Assembly: GCA_027486345.1 (NCBI GenBank)
Contig: JAIXPH010000008.1
Coordinates: 1 to 38,608 of the forward strand
Source of the DNA: Paracoccaceae bacterium
GTDB lineage: Bacteria > Pseudomonadota > Alphaproteobacteria > Rhodobacterales > Rhodobacteraceae
Direction of reading: 5' to 3'
DNA length: 38,608 nt
The position numbers and the translations under genes were made by a program. The number at the start of each line of letters is the position of its first letter. The first letter of the stretch is position 1. Below the pieces are notes generated by a model. It was not told where the DNA came from. It searched no databases and saw only the letters and a list, made by a program, of their open reading frames with translations. Shown here in pieces: positions 22,810 to 31,421 of the stretch.

Positions 22810-23703
22810 ATGATCGACAAGCTGGAAATGTTCATCGCCCTTGCCAACGAACGCCACTTCGGCCGCGCGGCCGAGGTGTGCGGTGTGACGCAACCCACCC
22901 TGTCCAGCGCCATCCGGCAGTTGGAGGACCAGTTGGGCGTGCAACTGGTGTTTCGCGGCAGCCGGTTCCAGGGCCTGACCCCCGAAGGTCAACGCGTGCT
23001 GGATTGGGGACGGCGGATCGTCGGCGACATGCGCGCGATGAAGGACGAGATGCGCTCCGTCCGGGCGGGGCTATCGGGCAACCTGCGCGTGGGCGTGATT
23101 CCCACCGCGATGCCGATGGTGGCGGGGCTGACGGGTCCCTTCACGCAAAAGCACCCCAATGTGCGGGTCACCCTGTTGTCGCGGACCAGTGCCGAGATTC
23201 TGGCCGGGATCGAAAACCTCGATCTCGATGCCGGGATCACCTATCTGGACAATGAACCGCTGGGACGGGTGGCGCAGGTGCCGCTGTACCATGAGTTTTA
23301 CCGCCTGCTCTGCGCCAAGGGTTCGCCCTTGGCGGACCGCGAAAGCGTGGATTGGGCCGAGGTGGCGGAACAGCCGCTGTGCCTGCTGACCGGTGACATG
23401 CAGAACCGCCGCATCGTCAACCAGCATCTGGCCGAGGCGGGGGCGCGCGCCGCGCCGCAGATCGAGTCAAACTCCACCATCGCGCTGACCGCGCATGTGC
23501 TGACCGGGCGGTGGGCCTCTGTCGTGCCGCGCGAGCTTGCGCTGATGTTTGCGGGTGGCGGGCAATTGCGCGCCATCCCCATCGTCACGCCCGAGGTTGA
23601 ACACCTCGTCGGCCTGATCGCCGCGCGGCGCGACCCGCTGACCCCCGTCCTTGCCGCCCTGATCGCCGAGGCGGAACGTTTCGGAAAGCTGTCGGGCGTG
23701 TAG
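22810..23703 (+). CDS. LysR-family transcriptional regulator
   Basis: This 297-residue regulator has the LysR winged helix-turn-helix at the start (MIDKLEMFIALANERHFGRAAEVCGVTQPTLSSAIRQLEDQLG) and the periplasmic-binding-protein-like effector domain from about residue 90. In related genomes a close family (FALANERHFGRAAE...TQPTLSSAIRQLE) neighbours formate dehydrogenase genes, but none is present here, so the target is unknown. It diverges from the S49 operon, which is a candidate target because LysR proteins often control the adjacent divergent gene. It is convergent with truB. Confidence 0.93.
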   Translation: MIDKLEMFIALANERHFGRAAEVCGVTQPTLSSAIRQLEDQLGVQLVFRGSRFQGLTPEGQRVLDWGRRIVGDMRAMKDEMRSVRAGLSGNLRVGVIPTAMPMVAGLTGPFTQKHPNVRVTLLSRTSAEILAGIENLDLDAGITYLDNEPLGRVAQVPLYHEFYRLLCAKGSPLADRESVDWAEVAEQPLCLLTGDMQNRRIVNQHLAEAGARAAPQIESNSTIALTAHVLTGRWASVVPRELALMFAGGGQLRAIPIVTPEVEHLVGLIAARRDPLTPVLAALIAEAERFGKLSGV

Positions 23704-23727
23704 TGCGGGGGGACCCGGTTCCGGAGG

Positions 23728-24630
23728 TCAGTTGAACACGCGGCTGGGGTGCAACTCGCCGCTGCGGTAAACCCCGACGGCAACCGCGCGACCTTGGTAC
23801 GAGGCCCAGGCCTCAGTCCCCCATTCGACGCCGGACGCGATGACCATGCTGGGATTGCCGTTCTTGAGCCGCGCCGCGCCTTCGGGTGTGGCGGGCAGTT
23901 CGGGCAAGTCGGCAAGGCCACGCTCCAGCGGCAGCAAAAGCGCGTCGATGTCATCCGTCCGGGCGAGACGGTCGATGTCTTCCAGACTGACCCCCTCATG
24001 CGCGTCAAAGGGACCGGACCATTCCCGCCGCAGCCATGCCACATGGCCAAGGCAGCCCAGCGCCGCGCCCAGATCGCGCGCGATGGAGCGGACGTAGCCG
24101 CCCTTGCCGCAGACCATTTCCAATTCGACATGATCCGGATCGGGACGCGCCAGCATCGTCAGGCTGTCCACCCACAGCGGGCGGGCGGCAAGATCCATCT
24201 GCTCGCCCTCGCGCGCCAAGTCATAGGCGCGTTCGCCATCGACCTTGACGGCGGAAAACTGCGGCGGGACTTGGTCGATCTGGCCGCGGAAGGCCGCCAG
24301 CGCATCAAGGATCGCGTCATCCGTCGGGCGTGCGTCACGGGTTTCAAGCACCGACCCTTCGGCGTCATCGGTGGTGGTCGAAGCCCCCAGCCGCACCATG
24401 AAGCGGTAGCACTTCAGCGCGTCGGTGATATGGGCGACGGTCTTGGTCGCCTCGCCCAGCGCGACGGCCAGAACGCCGGTCGCCGCCGGGTCCAGCGTGC
24501 CCGCATGGCCGGCCTTTTGCGCCTGAAACCCCCATTTCACCTTGTTGACCACGGCGGTCGAGGTGATCCCGGCGGGCTTGTCCACCACAAGCCAACCCGA
24601 AACCGCCCTGCCTTTTTTACCACGCGCCAT
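23728..24630 (-). CDS. truB: tRNA pseudouridine-55 synthase
   Basis: This 300-residue enzyme makes pseudouridine 55 in the T loop of tRNA. The catalytic Asp is Asp47 in [12 protein letters not shown], and the family start [19 protein letters not shown] is clear. The C-terminal part contains a PUA-like domain end. GGAGG stands six bases before the ATG at 24630. It follows rbfA and a phosphodiester-glycosidase gene, fitting the widespread rbfA-truB pairing in ribosome maturation. Confidence 0.96.
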   Translation of the reverse strand: MARGKKGRAVSGWLVVDKPAGITSTAVVNKVKWGFQAQKAGHAGTLDPAATGVLAVALGEATKTVAHITDALKCYRFMVRLGASTTTDDAEGSVLETRDARPTDDAILDALAAFRGQIDQVPPQFSAVKVDGERAYDLAREGEQMDLAARPLWVDSLTMLARPDPDHVELEMVCGKGGYVRSIARDLGAALGCLGHVAWLRREWSGPFDAHEGVSLEDIDRLARTDDIDALLLPLERGLADLPELPATPEGAARLKNGNPSMVIASGVEWGTEAWASYQGRAVAVGVYRSGELHPSRVFN

Positions 24631-24681
24631 ATCTGCCTCCGCCGTCGAAGCCCTGCCTGCTAGAGAAGCACGGCCCCGCCG

Positions 24682-25428
24682 TCAACCGCGCGGAACGACG
24701 GTGCCGATGATCGGCCCCAGCGGCAGCCCCCGGTCATGTCGCCCCAGATCGGGCGCGTAGAGCCGAGAAATGGAGCCATCCAGATAAAGCGCATCGGGCG
24801 TCTTCAGCACATCGCGGAACAGCCGGGCGAATTGGTGAAAGGTCACGCGGCTGTCAGAGATGGCGAAATAGGCGGTCTGGCCATCTGCCGAGACCCCCAC
24901 GCCGTTGCGGATATAGACCGAGTCCGAGTCCACCAGAAACCGTGGATGCAGCGCGCCATCGATCACCAGCATCGGCCCGGATTGTGTGGCGATGCGGCAG
25001 GGTTTCGGCGCGGCGGCGAAGGCGCGCGATTCGGTGACGGAAAACCCGTCCGGCCCGGCACAGAACACGCCATTCGGGCGCATGCCGAAATTGCCCGGCC
25101 CCTCTGCCGTGACAATGGCCTGCGATTCCACACCGTTCTCGATATAAAGCCCCAGCGGCGACCAATCCGGGGCATACATGCCCGCGTTCATGGCAAAGCC
25201 CAGCTTTTCGCCCTGCGGTTCCAGCGCCTGATTGATCGCGGCGAACCCGCCGAAAAGCCCATCCGTGCCAGAATGGAACAGGCGCAAATCCTGATCCGCC
25301 GTCACCGTGCAGACGGCGTAATCGCGACTCTCATGCTGGACGGTCTGGCACGCGCCGGGGACGAGGCGTTCGGCATGGACGACACCGGGCAGCAGGGTCA
25401 GCACCGCTGCCCAGATCAGCCGGATCAT
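24682..25428 (-). CDS. Secreted phosphodiester glycosidase (NAGPA/DUF2233-like)
   Basis: This 248-residue protein has a signal peptide (IRLIWAAVLTLLPGVVHA, cleaved before ERLVPG) and a NAGPA-like domain known for removing N-acetylglucosamine from phosphodiesters. Family pieces are AMNAGMYAPDWSPLGLYIENG, NFGMRPNGVF, SGPMLVIDGALHPRF and the end DALYLDGSISRLYAPDLG. Three Cys are present in the mature part. Its ATG overlaps the rbfA stop as ATGA, so the gene is wedged between rbfA and truB in an otherwise ribosomal operon. The natural substrate is unknown; cell-wall or teichoic-like linkage sugars are possible. Confidence 0.86.
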   Translation of the reverse strand: MIRLIWAAVLTLLPGVVHAERLVPGACQTVQHESRDYAVCTVTADQDLRLFHSGTDGLFGGFAAINQALEPQGEKLGFAMNAGMYAPDWSPLGLYIENGVESQAIVTAEGPGNFGMRPNGVFCAGPDGFSVTESRAFAAAPKPCRIATQSGPMLVIDGALHPRFLVDSDSVYIRNGVGVSADGQTAYFAISDSRVTFHQFARLFRDVLKTPDALYLDGSISRLYAPDLGRHDRGLPLGPIIGTVVPRG

Positions 25429-25847
25429 TCTTCGCCTTCATCCTCGTCGGTGCGGGCGATGTCGCGCTGCACCTTTTCATCGGCAAACAGACGGCGCGTC
25501 TCATCCAGACGATCAAAGGTCTCATCTGCGCGGAAACGCAGGTCGGGGGCGTATTTCAGCGTCAGTTCCGCCGAAACGCGGTGGCGCAGTTCAAACTTGT
25601 TGCGCGCCAAGGCCGCGATGGCATCTTCCACCGGCACCGTGCCCATCAGCGGCATGACATAGACTGTCGCCACCTTCAGGTCATTGGAGACCGACACCTC
25701 ACCCACGGTGATGGACATGCGGTTCAGGTCGGGATCGTGGATCTCGGCCCGGTTCAGCACGTCAGACAGCGTGCGGCGGATCAATTCACCGACACGAAGC
25801 TGGCGCTGCGACGGGCCATCGCCCGAAAAGGAACGTTTGTTGGACAT
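25425..25847 (-). CDS. rbfA: Ribosome-binding factor A
   Basis: This 140-residue protein binds the 30S subunit during maturation and cold adaptation. It has the KH-like fold: RQLRVGELIRRTLSDVLNRAEI, then ITVGEVSVSNDLKVATVYVMPL and the LNRMSITVG region, with a C-terminal acidic tail ending DEDEGEE. The ATG at 25847 gives the standard MSNKRSF N terminus; the long extension to 26069 is not part of the family. It heads the rbfA - glycosidase - truB operon and diverges from dapB. Confidence 0.95.
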   Translation of the reverse strand: MSNKRSFSGDGPSQRQLRVGELIRRTLSDVLNRAEIHDPDLNRMSITVGEVSVSNDLKVATVYVMPLMGTVPVEDAIAALARNKFELRHRVSAELTLKYAPDLRFRADETFDRLDETRRLFADEKVQRDIARTDEDEGEE

Positions 25848-25946
25848 GCCGCCCACATAGGGCTTTTGCCGCGCCCGCGCAACGGCAGGCTTTCGCGGAC
25901 GGGGCCAAGCGGCTAAAGCAATCGCAACAAGACAAGGGAGAGTGCC

Positions 25947-26756
25947 ATGACCGATCTGCCGGGCATCGTCATCACGGGGGCTTCGGGCCGGATGGGCCAG
26001 ATGCTGGTCAAGGGCATCACCGCCCATGACAAGGCGCGTCTGGTCGGTTGTGTCGAACGGTCGGGCCATGCGTGGGTGGGGCGTGACATCGGGGAATGCA
26101 TGGGCGGCGCACCCCTTGGCGTGACCGTGACCGATGACCCGCTAGAGGCGTTTTCGCGTGCCCAGGCCGTGATCGACTTCACCGCCCCTGCGGCAACCGT
26201 GGAATTTGCAGCTCTCGCCGCGCAAGCCCGTGCCGTGCATGTGATCGGCACCACGGGGCTAGAGGCCGCGCATATCGCCAAGATCGAGGCCGCCGCCCGC
26301 CACGCCGTGATCGTGCGCGCAGGCAACATGAGCCTTGGGGTCAACCTTCTGGTGCGCATGACGCAAAAGATCGCCGCCGCCTTGGATACCGATTGGGATA
26401 TCGAGGTGGTTGAGGCGCATCACCGCATGAAGGTGGACGCCCCTTCGGGAACCGCGCTGATGCTGGGCCGCGCTGCCGCCGAAGGGCGCGGCGTGGCGCT
26501 GGACGACGCGATGGTGTCAGGCCGCGACGGCATCACCGGCGCGCGGGAGCGGGGGACGATCGGGTTCAGCGCGATCCGGGGCGGGGATATCGTGGGCGAA
26601 CATGACGTGATCTTTGCCGCCGATGGCGAGCGCGTGGTGCTGCGCCACGTGGCCACTGACCGCACGATCTTTGCCCGTGGCGCCATCCGCGCGGCGCTGT
26701 GGGGGCAGGGGCAAAAGCCCGGCCATTATGACATGATGGATGTTTTGGGCCTTTGA
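25947..26756 (+). CDS. dapB: 4-hydroxy-tetrahydrodipicolinate reductase
   Basis: This 269-residue enzyme reduces the dipicolinate intermediate in lysine and diaminopimelate synthesis. The nucleotide-binding start is [15 protein letters not shown] and the catalytic segment is [15 protein letters not shown] near residue 155-170. It belongs to the NAD(P)-dependent class with [15 protein letters not shown]. The ATG at 25947 has AGGGAGAG upstream. It diverges from rbfA. The lysine-making dapB here contrasts with the lysine-breaking saccharopine genes at 10-12 kb. Confidence 0.96.
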   Translation: MTDLPGIVITGASGRMGQMLVKGITAHDKARLVGCVERSGHAWVGRDIGECMGGAPLGVTVTDDPLEAFSRAQAVIDFTAPAATVEFAALAAQARAVHVIGTTGLEAAHIAKIEAAARHAVIVRAGNMSLGVNLLVRMTQKIAAALDTDWDIEVVEAHHRMKVDAPSGTALMLGRAAAEGRGVALDDAMVSGRDGITGARERGTIGFSAIRGGDIVGEHDVIFAADGERVVLRHVATDRTIFARGAIRAALWGQGQKPGHYDMMDVLGL

Positions 26757-26803
26757 CGGTCTTGAAACTTTTGCCCGCGATCCTTCGTTTCTGAAGGCGC
26801 GGG

Positions 26804-26832
26804 TGATCCGTTTCGGACCCTGCGCCGTATCC
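26804..26832 (+). promoter_or_regulatory. Candidate RpoE(ECF)-type promoter of the 122-residue secreted protein
   Basis: TGATCC (26804-26809), 17 bases, then GTATCC (26827-26832), 21 bases before the ATG at 26854. The arrangement repeats that at 2102-2130, TGATCC-N17-(T/G)TATCC. A transcript start right after this would give a short leader, with CAGGTG as a weak ribosome site. It lies past the dapB stop, so the gene can be expressed separately. Confidence 0.4.
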
Positions 26833-26853
26833 ATCGGTCAGTCAGGTGTCGCC

Positions 26854-27222
26854 ATGTTCCGTCCGGTTCTTGCAGTCCTCGTGCTTTTGCTGTCCTTGAC
26901 CGCGCTGCCGGCGCGGGCCGACGGCTACGCGCGCATCACCACACGCGAAGATTTTGTCGCCGCCGTCGAAGGGCGCGACATGCGGATCGGGCTTTTGGGC
27001 ATCACCCTGAACGTCCGCGCCGATGGCAGCATCACGGGCGATGCCATGGGATGGCCGGTGACCGGCAAGTGGGAATGGCAAGACGGATATTTCTGCCGCG
27101 AAATGGATTGGTCGGGCACGCCGATCCCGTTCAACTGCCAGCTTGTGGAACGCCGGGGCGACGACATCCGCTTTACCGTGGACAAGGGCAAAGGCGACAG
27201 CGCCCGCTTTGCCCTGCGCTGA
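26854..27222 (+). CDS. Small secreted protein, often mis-named as dihydrodipicolinate reductase
   Basis: This 122-residue protein has a signal peptide (FRPVLAVLVLLLSLTALPARA, cleaved before DGYARI) and a mature domain of about 100 residues with FVAAVEGRDMRIG, LNVRADGSITGDAMGWPVTGKWEWQDGYFCREMDW and two Cys (FNCQ, YFCRE) that may form a disulfide. I remember this family being labelled dihydrodipicolinate reductase in Rhodobacteraceae genomes, probably carried over from the neighbouring dapB, but there is no reductase motif here. Its true function is unknown. I chose the ATG at 26854 as it starts the signal peptide. Confidence 0.83.
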   Translation: MFRPVLAVLVLLLSLTALPARADGYARITTREDFVAAVEGRDMRIGLLGITLNVRADGSITGDAMGWPVTGKWEWQDGYFCREMDWSGTPIPFNCQLVERRGDDIRFTVDKGKGDSARFALR

Positions 27223-27231
27223 CCCGCGCCA

Positions 27232-27414
27232 TCAGAAATCGATGGCCAGCCCCTTTTTCTCCCAATCGCCGTAGCGCACAGGCTCTGGCCCGTCGCGTCC
27301 GCCCAGTTCCGGCGGCAGGTCCAGCGCGCGCGCGGCTTTGCGGCGCTCTTCCGCCTCGGCCAAGGCGCGCAGGGCCTCGGGCGGCAGCGGGCGGTCTTCG
27401 GTCTGATCGGTCAT
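27232..27414 (-). CDS. DUF1674 / SDHAF4-like succinate dehydrogenase assembly factor
   Basis: This 60-residue protein ends in the DUF1674 signature GGRDGPEPVRYGDWEKKGLAIDF, as in mitochondrial SDHAF4, which protects the flavinated SdhA subunit during complex II assembly. The first half is a charged helix (PPEALRALAEAEERRKAARA). Length is typical for the bacterial form. It stands apart from the sdh genes, between the secreted protein (convergent) and rsmB (divergent). Confidence 0.9.
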   Translation of the reverse strand: MTDQTEDRPLPPEALRALAEAEERRKAARALDLPPELGGRDGPEPVRYGDWEKKGLAIDF

Positions 27415-27498
27415 GGCTGGGGTTCCTTGTGCCTGCTGCTTGATATACGCCCCCTTGCAAGCGCAACAAGGGCGCAGGGCGTCGCGGGGGTGACCAAG

Positions 27499-28749
27499 AT
27501 GGCGGCAGAGGGTTTGGCGGCACGCGCGGCGGCGGTGGGCCTGATGGGCGCGGTGCTGGGCGAAGGGCGGCTTCTGGCACAGGTGCTGGCCGATCCGCAG
27601 GGGCCTTTGGCGGGGCTTGGCCCGTCAGACCGCGCACGGGCGCAACGGCTGGCAACAGCGGCGCTGCGGTTGGTGGAACCCGTGGACAAGCTGCTGGAAA
27701 AGAACCTGCGCAAGGCCCCACCCCGTCTGGTGCTGAACGCGCTGCGGCTGGCGGTGACAGAGCTTTCCATGGGCGGGGCCGCGCATGGTGTGGTGAACGC
27801 GGCGGTCGAGATTGTGCGGCGTGGAAATCGCACCGGCCATATGGCCGGGCTGGTGAATGCCGTGCTGCGGCAAGTGCCGGAGCATCCGCTGGCCGCTTTG
27901 CCGCCGCAACGCCTGCAGCGCTGGCTGCGGCAACCTTTGGTGCATGTCTACGGGCGCGAGGTTGTGGCACTGATCGAATCGGTGCAGGCCAAGGCCCCAC
28001 CGCTGGACCTGACGCTGCGCGCGGGTTTTGACGCGCCCGAGGGTGAAGTGTTGCCCACCGGCAGCCTGCGCCTGACCGATCCAGGGCAGCTTTCCGCCCT
28101 GCCGGGGTATGACACGGGCGGCTGGTGGGTGCAGGATGCCGCCGCCGCTTTGGCAGTGGGTTTGTTGGCCCCGCAAAAGGGCGAAAAGGTGCTGGACCTT
28201 TGCGCCGCGCCGGGGGGCAAGACACTGCAACTGGCCGCTGCGGGGGCAGAGGTCACCGCGCTGGATATCTCGGGTCCCCGTCTGGCACGCTTGCAGGAAA
28301 ACCTTGCGCGCACGAAGCTGACAGCGCGGGTGGTGACGGACGATGCCTTTGGCTTCACCGAAACCGGCTTTGACGCGGTATTGCTGGATGCGCCCTGTTC
28401 GGCCACGGGCACCATCCGCCGCCACCCAGACCTGCCCTTTGTCAAGGATGGCTCGGAACTGGCGGAACTGACGGACCTGCAAGCTCGGATGCTCGACCAT
28501 GCGCTGACGCTGTTGAACCCCGGCGGGCGGCTGGTCTTCTGCACCTGCTCGCTGCTGCCTGAGGAAGGCGAGGCGCAGTTGGACGCCGCTTTGTCCCGCC
28601 ATCCGGGGCTGACCGTCGAACGCATCGCCCTGCCGGGCGTTGATGACACGTGGTGGACCGCCCAAGGCGGCCTGCGCCTGCGGCCGGATTACTGGGCCGA
28701 CAAGGGCGGGATGGACGGGTTCTTCATGGTGCGCTTGCGCAAGGCCTAG
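27499..28749 (+). CDS. rsmB: RsmB-family rRNA (cytosine-C5) methyltransferase
   Basis: This 416-residue enzyme methylates a cytosine of 16S rRNA (C967 in E. coli). An N-terminal NusB-like helical domain (about 1-140) precedes the methyltransferase. SAM binding is at VLDLCAAPGGKTLQLAAAGA, and the two catalytic cysteines lie in LLDAPCSATGTIRRHPD and VFCTCSLLPEEGE. I chose the ATG at 27499 (MAAEGLAARAAAVGLM); a GTG at 27490 in the same frame is possible. The stop overlaps the RluA-type gene's stop by four bases in convergence. Confidence 0.92.
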   Translation: MAAEGLAARAAAVGLMGAVLGEGRLLAQVLADPQGPLAGLGPSDRARAQRLATAALRLVEPVDKLLEKNLRKAPPRLVLNALRLAVTELSMGGAAHGVVNAAVEIVRRGNRTGHMAGLVNAVLRQVPEHPLAALPPQRLQRWLRQPLVHVYGREVVALIESVQAKAPPLDLTLRAGFDAPEGEVLPTGSLRLTDPGQLSALPGYDTGGWWVQDAAAALAVGLLAPQKGEKVLDLCAAPGGKTLQLAAAGAEVTALDISGPRLARLQENLARTKLTARVVTDDAFGFTETGFDAVLLDAPCSATGTIRRHPDLPFVKDGSELAELTDLQARMLDHALTLLNPGGRLVFCTCSLLPEEGEAQLDAALSRHPGLTVERIALPGVDDTWWTAQGGLRLRPDYWADKGGMDGFFMVRLRKA

Positions 28750-29399
28750 AACGGACAGGGGGCGGCGAACTGCACCCATTCCCCGGTGCCCGGATGATGC
28801 AACCCCAGCGTTTCGGCGTGCAGCATCAGGCGGGAATGATCGGCCAGCGTTTCGGGCGCATAGATCTGATCGCCAAGGATCGGATGCCCGATGGCCAGCA
28901 TATGCACCCGCAACTGATGGCTGCGACCGGTCAGCGGAAACAGGCGGATGCGGGTTTCCGTATCGCTGCGCGAGATCACCTGCCAATCGGTGCGGGCGTG
29001 CTTGCCATCCTGATGGTTGACCATCTGGCGCGGGCGGTTCGGCCAATCGACCGACAGCGGCAGATTGACCGTGCCGCTGTCCGCTGCAACCCGTCCTTGC
29101 ACGCGGGCGAGGTAGCTTTTCTTCGCCCGCCGCTGTTCAAACTCTTGCCCCAGATGGCCCTGCGCCGCCTTGTCCCGTGCAAACAGGATCAGGCCCGAGG
29201 TGTCGCAATCCAGCCGATGCACCACCAGCGCGTCAGGATAGATCGCCTGCAAGCGGGAGATCAGACAATCCGCCCGCCCCTCCAGCTTTCCCGGTACGGA
29301 CAAAAGACCGGCAGGCTTGTCCACCACGATCAGCCGGTCATCCAGATTCAGGATGACCGGAGGGCCGGGCGGCGGATCGTAGGAAAACTCGATTCTCAC
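28746..29399 (-). CDS. RluA-family pseudouridine synthase
   Basis: This 217-residue enzyme isomerises uridine in rRNA or tRNA. The family motif HRLDCDTSGLILFAR includes catalytic Asp64, and the N-terminal stretch LIVVDKPAGLLSVPG is typical. There is no S4 RNA-binding domain in front, so it resembles the short RluA/RluE-like or TruC-like branch. The start is GTG at 29399, overlapping the preceding gene's stop (GTGA), so it is translated with the homocysteine methyltransferase. Its exact target position is not visible. Confidence 0.92.
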   Translation of the reverse strand: MRIEFSYDPPPGPPVILNLDDRLIVVDKPAGLLSVPGKLEGRADCLISRLQAIYPDALVVHRLDCDTSGLILFARDKAAQGHLGQEFEQRRAKKSYLARVQGRVAADSGTVNLPLSVDWPNRPRQMVNHQDGKHARTDWQVISRSDTETRIRLFPLTGRSHQLRVHMLAIGHPILGDQIYAPETLADHSRLMLHAETLGLHHPGTGEWVQFAAPCPF

Positions 29400-30292
29400 G
29401 CGACCTGATGCCCCGCAGCGCGCAGCGCCTCGGCCAAGGCGCGGATATGGGCAGGCCCGACCTCACAGCAGCCGCCAACGATGGTGGCCCCATGGGCGAC
29501 CCAGGACATGGCAAAGTCCACGTATTTCGCAGGCGTCAGATCGTGACGGTGGGTCAGTTCCTTGACCGTCGGCTTGTCCTTCAGGAATTCGTGGTCGATG
29601 TGGGTGAAGCCATTGGCATAGGCCCCGAACGGGACACCAAAGGTCGCCACCACGGCCATCGCCGCCGCCATCGCTTCGGGCACCGAACAGTTGACCAGCA
29701 CGGCGGCGGGCTTCACCTCATCCACCACGCGGCGCAGATCGGCCAAAGGCTCGCCCGACCGCAGCAGGGTGCCATCGGCGTCATCCACAGTGACGGACAG
29801 CCAGACCGGCTTGCCCGCCGCTAGCGCGCCCTTGGCCGCACCTTCGGCCTGCAGGACAGAAGCCATGGTTTCGCACAGGATCACATCGACATGCGGGCCA
29901 AGGATCGCGGCGATTTCGGCGTATTTCGGCACCGCCACATCCAAGGGTTGCGTCACATCGGCCCGATACGTCGCCACCAGCGGCCCCATCGATCCGGCAA
30001 TCCGGCCCGATCCATGCACATTGCGCGCATCGACCGCTGCCTGCACCGCCTTTTCGTGCAAGTCGCGGAACAGATGGTCCAGACCAAAGCCCTCCAGCCG
30101 GTCATGGTGGATGGCATAGGTGTTGGTCGTGGCGACGGTGGCCCCGGCGGCGAAGTAATCGTCGTGGATTTCCCGCACGAGGTTGGGGTGATCCAGCATA
30201 ACCCGCGTGGCCCAAAGCGGCGTCGGATCATCGCCCGACCGCGCCACAAGTTCCTGCCCCATGCCCCCATCCAGAAGCGTGATCGTCGCCAT
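29396..30292 (-). CDS. Homocysteine S-methyltransferase family protein
   Basis: This 298-residue zinc enzyme transfers a methyl group to homocysteine to make methionine. The N terminus is TLLDGGMGQEL and zinc-binding cysteines are Cys202 (VNCS) and Cys275-Cys276 (VGGCCEVGP). The donor is unknown; family members use S-methylmethionine, betaine or S-adenosylmethionine. It lies upstream of the RluA-type gene and overlaps it by four bases. With msrPQ and msrC in the window it adds to methionine-related genes. Confidence 0.92.
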   Translation of the reverse strand: MATITLLDGGMGQELVARSGDDPTPLWATRVMLDHPNLVREIHDDYFAAGATVATTNTYAIHHDRLEGFGLDHLFRDLHEKAVQAAVDARNVHGSGRIAGSMGPLVATYRADVTQPLDVAVPKYAEIAAILGPHVDVILCETMASVLQAEGAAKGALAAGKPVWLSVTVDDADGTLLRSGEPLADLRRVVDEVKPAAVLVNCSVPEAMAAAMAVVATFGVPFGAYANGFTHIDHEFLKDKPTVKELTHRHDLTPAKYVDFAMSWVAHGATIVGGCCEVGPAHIRALAEALRAAGHQVA

Positions 30293-30353
30293 GTCCGCAC
30301 CTATTCCTTGACTGCCGCCTCAATATCCCAAGGCGTGCGGCTTTGCCACCCGC

Positions 30354-30737
30354 TCAGCCCTCGGTGGGGAATTGAGGCAGGTCATCCGCAATCTGATAAT
30401 AATCGCCCGACTCGGACATGTACCAATGGCAGGCGGTCTGCAGCCCTGTCGGCCCGTCCAGCGCCCCTGCGGCGATGGAGATCGTCGTGCCGCCCTCGGG
30501 TTGCCAGAACAGGGATGACCCGCAGCGGCTGCAAAAGCCCCGCCGCGCGATGGGGGTGGCGGAAAACCACGCCAGACCCTCGTCGCGGGTCAGATGGAAC
30601 CGGTCCAGCGGCACCGAGGTGGCCGCCCAGAAATGGCCAGACGTCTTGCGGCACGTCTCACAATGGCAGGCGATCACTGGGCGCAGCGGGCCCTCGGCGC
30701 GAAAGGTGACGGCCCCGCAGGCGCATGACCCGTTCAT
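30354..30737 (-). CDS. GFA / CENP-V domain protein
   Basis: This 127-residue protein is a GFA-type zinc fold, first described in glutathione-dependent formaldehyde-activating enzyme. Zinc cysteines occur at GSCACGAV (5, 7), CHCETCRKT (around 24-29) and FCSRCGSSLFW (around 68-71). The reaction of most members is not established. The ATG overlaps the upstream msrC stop as ATGA, so it is translated with msrC. Confidence 0.9.
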   Translation of the reverse strand: MNGSCACGAVTFRAEGPLRPVIACHCETCRKTSGHFWAATSVPLDRFHLTRDEGLAWFSATPIARRGFCSRCGSSLFWQPEGGTTISIAAGALDGPTGLQTACHWYMSESGDYYQIADDLPQFPTEG

Positions 30738-31195
30738 TGCGCGTCCCGGAAAATCTCGGCCAGCAGCGGCACGATCCAGGCTTCATCCTCTGCCGTGAAG
30801 GCGGCCGGGGTGTTGCTGTCCAGATCGAGAACGCCCAGAAGCCGCCCCTGTCCGTTCCAGACCGGCACCACGAGTTCCGACCGGGTGGTCGAGGAACAGG
30901 CGATATGGTCGGGAAAGGCGTCCACATCCGGAACGTTCAGCACCTTGCCCGTCCGCGCCGCCGCCCCGCAGACCCCGCGCGAAAAGGGGATCACCAGACA
31001 GCCATGCCCGCCTTGATACGGCCCGATCTTCAGCAGGTCGGGCGCGACGACCCGGTAAAAGCCGGTCCAGTCCGAGAACGGATGGCCATGATGGATCTCA
31101 CAGGCCAGTGTCGCCATCAGCGCGACGGTGTCCGTCTCGCCATGGCAAAGCGCGTGGATCTGGGCGGAAAGGGCAGAGCGGTCAAAGTCGGACAT
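30734..31195 (-). CDS. msrC: Free methionine-(R)-sulfoxide reductase
   Basis: This 153-residue GAF-fold enzyme reduces free methionine-R-sulfoxide. The three cysteines of the E. coli enzyme (84, 94, 118) are here Cys66, Cys76 and Cys100, with the same 10- and 24-residue spacing. The family blocks DWTGFYR, LKIGPYQGG, RGVCGAAARTG, VPDVDAFPDHIACSSTTRSE and VVPV are intact. I chose the ATG at 31195 because it matches the family start, not 31261. It is first in a two-gene unit with the GFA protein. Confidence 0.93.
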   Translation of the reverse strand: MSDFDRSALSAQIHALCHGETDTVALMATLACEIHHGHPFSDWTGFYRVVAPDLLKIGPYQGGHGCLVIPFSRGVCGAAARTGKVLNVPDVDAFPDHIACSSTTRSELVVPVWNGQGRLLGVLDLDSNTPAAFTAEDEAWIVPLLAEIFRDAQ

Positions 31196-31421
31196 GGGGC
31201 AACCTGTGTCAGGGAGGCCGCCTGAATATCGGGACGACAGGGCGCTGTCCAACGCTTGCAATGGAACCCCGGCATCGCAGGCTGGGTGGGGGCTTTCGCC
31301 AACGACGCCGGGGTGCAGCCAATTGCGAGCTACCCCTCCTGTATCGGCTGGGGGCCAGGCAGATTTAGGGGCGGATTCCGGTCTTTCTGCGTCACATCAG
31401 GGAAATTCGAAACAATCCGCC

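Noticed and set aside
27173-28225. Pro/Arg-rich minus-strand frame
   Set aside because: It lies opposite rsmB and the DUF1674 gene, with proline-rich low-complexity translation; both real genes have family motifs.
31201-31230. Another CAGGGAGG sequence resembling the small-RNA core
   Set aside because: Only eight bases match, with no terminator or stem nearby; it lies in the msrC leader and is likely chance.
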